Notes under the pieces: generated by a model
What the model saw: only the letters and a program-made list of their open reading frames with translations
Told to the model about the DNA's origin: nothing
Databases searched by the model: none
Position numbers and translations under genes: made by a program
Shown: piece by piece, positions 62,774 to 64,000 of the stretch
How the letters are laid out: each line of letters starts with the position of its first letter
How positions within the stretch are numbered: the stretch's first letter is position 1
Assembly: GCA_006218035.1 (NCBI GenBank)
Contig: VBWC01000007.1
Location: 1 to 64,000, forward strand
Direction: 5' to 3'
From: Gammaproteobacteria bacterium
Lineage (GTDB): Bacteria; Pseudomonadota; Gammaproteobacteria; VBWC01
Length of the DNA stretch: 64,000 nucleotides

Positions 62774-63601
62774 TTACTGCAGCAAAAATCGTTGGATTGC
62801 TTTTATGTAGTTGTCGACGCGGCCAATGTCGATGTATGGCTCGTCCGATACATGCAAGGCTTTTACGCTGAAATTTTTGTCTACCGCCGCCTGAATCACA
62901 TCACCGAGATGTAGTTCGCTTGCGCCACCGTTAGCGGTTGCTGCCGCACCGCTGATATTGCGTCGGTAGTCGCGCAGGAACTGGTGCAGAAAATCAGAGA
63001 ACGCGGGAGCCCATACCGCGATGCCCCAAGTATATTTTAGGTCAGTTTGTGTCGGCTTTATGACGATTTTGCGCACCACGTGATGGTTGTCGTATTCGAC
63101 GAGATCGGAATGCTCGGGTTGGTCGGCCGGAAACAAACCGAGCACGATGTCCGCGCGATCTGCTTCCAGGTGATCAAGCAGTTTTTTAAATGCTTGTTTT
63201 TCATTAAAAAGAATATCCGGGAAGCCGACGGCAGTCAGCTTGTCGTGGACAAATGGATAAACCTGGTCGACGGTGTATGGAACCCCGGGTGTTCCCCCAT
63301 TCACCAGATAGGCGATGTGGCCGTTAGATGACGGAGGATATCCCTCGAAATATGCCGGAATGTCCCATTTTTCTTTGCGGATCACCATATAAATGGTATT
63401 AATTTCTGCGCATGCCATATTTTGCAGCAGATATTCGCATGCTACTTTCAAGCGGGGCTTTTGGTCTGCATCCTCCCGGTGTACCGCCACGGGCAATATT
63501 TCCTTGCTACAGGGTGACCGCAACAAACGCGTCGCGCGGCCGCTGGCCGGGATGATTCCGATGACTTGGGGTTCGCGCGTGCGGCGCGGTTGTTTCGGCA
63601 T
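62774..63601 (-). CDS. Sugar nucleotidyltransferase, glucose-1-phosphate thymidylyltransferase-like
   Basis: A 275-residue nucleotidyltransferase. The start VIGIIPASGRATRLL is the NTP-binding loop, followed by CSKEILPV (Lys contact), YLVNGGTPGVPYTVDQVYPF and VLGLFPADQPEHS (metal site). A later GAASELHLGDVIQAAV is shared with sugar-nucleotide synthases. It likely activates a sugar for the exopolysaccharide, but the nucleotide and sugar are not certain. It is divergent from the last gene. Confidence 0.75.
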   Translation of the reverse strand: MPKQPRRTREPQVIGIIPASGRATRLLRSPCSKEILPVAVHREDADQKPRLKVACEYLLQNMACAEINTIYMVIRKEKWDIPAYFEGYPPSSNGHIAYLVNGGTPGVPYTVDQVYPFVHDKLTAVGFPDILFNEKQAFKKLLDHLEADRADIVLGLFPADQPEHSDLVEYDNHHVVRKIVIKPTQTDLKYTWGIAVWAPAFSDFLHQFLRDYRRNISGAAATANGGASELHLGDVIQAAVDKNFSVKALHVSDEPYIDIGRVDNYIKAIQRFLLQ

Positions 63602-63723
63602 AGTTTACGGATATAGGAGCCCGTGTCGGGTTAATTGACAGTTCTAGTATTGAGAAGGCGTTTAATTATAAGATTAATCAACAATTTTGAATAGTTTGGT
63701 ACACTTAGCCGGTGAGATTCTTA

Positions 63724-63738
63724 TGGTACGAATCTTGC
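63724..63738 (+). promoter_or_regulatory. Sigma-54 promoter before the terminal gene
   Basis: TGGTACGAATCTTGC has the -24 GG and -12 GC pairs separated by exactly 10 bases, matching TGGCACG-N4-TTGC at nearly all key positions. It lies about 147 bases upstream of the last gene's ATG. PrsR, encoded 2.4 kb to the left, carries the sigma-54 contact motif and is the expected activator; an AT-rich stretch upstream (63655-63700) could hold its binding site. Confidence 0.75.
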
Positions 63739-63884
63739 CTTAGGTCTGGATGGTCTAACGTCTGCATCGATTAACTGAGAAGCATAGGGACAAGTGCGAC
63801 TTGCGATCTAGCAAATCCCCGGATTCGGTTCGTTATATTGAGGGGCCCGCGCGTGGGCCGGCCCCAAGCTGAGGTATCCAGTTA

Positions 63885-64000
63885 ATGGTTGATCAAGAAC
63901 GCTCGAAGCAAACCGGCAGCCACATTTCAGTCGCGCCGACTGCGCTAACATTAATGCTGTTGACGATCATCATGTTCGGCGACCCCGTGTCGGCTGCGGA
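63885..64000 (+). CDS. Exported protein start, cut by the window edge
   Basis: The first 38 codons are seen: a hydrophilic start (MVDQERSKQTGSH), a hydrophobic core (LTLMLLTIIMFG) and VSAA at the end, a Sec signal peptide. GAGG lies 10 bases upstream. It follows a sigma-54 promoter in an exopolysaccharide locus, so an export or PEP-CTERM-system protein is likely, but nothing in the visible part shows which. Confidence 0.7.
   Translation, partial: MVDQERSKQTGSHISVAPTALTLMLLTIIMFGDPVSAA

Noticed and set aside
1-64000. CRISPR arrays, tRNA and rRNA genes
   Set aside because: No regular spaced repeat series, and no tRNA or rRNA sequence patterns were noticed in reading; a dedicated scan was not possible.

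Overview
The window looks like the chromosome of a GC-rich gammaproteobacterium, probably a chemolithoautotroph or close relative (Chromatiales/Acidiferrobacterales-like; this placement is inference). The grounds are a Calvin-type tkt-gap-pgk-pyk-fba cluster, a T. ferrooxidans-type glutamate-cysteine ligase, a pseudomonad-style yqgE-ruvX-pyrR-pyrB-pyrC' run, PilU and Chp-like genes, and the regulatory end of an XrtA (exosortase)/PEP-CTERM exopolysaccharide locus.

Layout. 1-2.4 kb: B12 uptake (TonB-like fragment, BtuB, cobalamin riboswitch with its promoter). 2.5-5 kb: an AraC-type DNA-binding protein and a secreted Asp-box protein. 5-14 kb: an arsenic island of two divergent units. The leftward unit (DUF3179, PiT phosphate transporter, ArsS, ArsM, two glycosyltransferases) fits arsenosugar synthesis. 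The rightward unit (ArsR, ArsI-like lyase, ArsC, Acr3) covers sensing, C-As bond cleavage, arsenate reduction and arsenite efflux. A SulP transporter remnant follows. 14.7-20 kb: proton-translocating transhydrogenase, an ECF sigma/anti-sigma pair with a striking inverted repeat upstream, and PilU. 20-23 kb: a compact cassette of nucleotidyltransferase, PqqD-like protein, an unannotated 54-residue twin-arginine-like peptide, a terminator, and an HprK-like kinase. It resembles a peptide-modification (RiPP-like) system of unknown product and is the best candidate for undescribed biology here. 23-28 kb: pyrimidine genes with a probable non-catalytic dihydroorotase.

28-34 kb is an accessory patch. 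It holds a Fic gene between two ~355-bp imperfect direct repeats, a broken start of hsdM, an integron attC site with an AT-rich orphan cassette gene, a PIN-like gene, an orphan 308-residue protein, a MITE-like element and copies of a dispersed repeat. No integrase or transposase is visible.

34-48 kb: TonB/Gx/NusG-II/ApbE, glutathione synthesis, a minimal PilG-Hpt-CheB group whose CheB lacks the usual catalytic His, RsmE, BioA, and the methyl-cycle genes metF-ahcY-metK. 49-56 kb: the central carbon cluster ending in a bidirectional terminator. 56-64 kb: UDP-glucose dehydrogenase, PrsK/PrsR (two-component system using sigma-54), XrtA-associated ATPase, a sugar nucleotidyltransferase, and a final exported protein that starts downstream of a well-formed sigma-54 promoter, the expected kind of target for PrsR.

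All functional calls come from reading motifs and comparing with remembered families. No database search was run.
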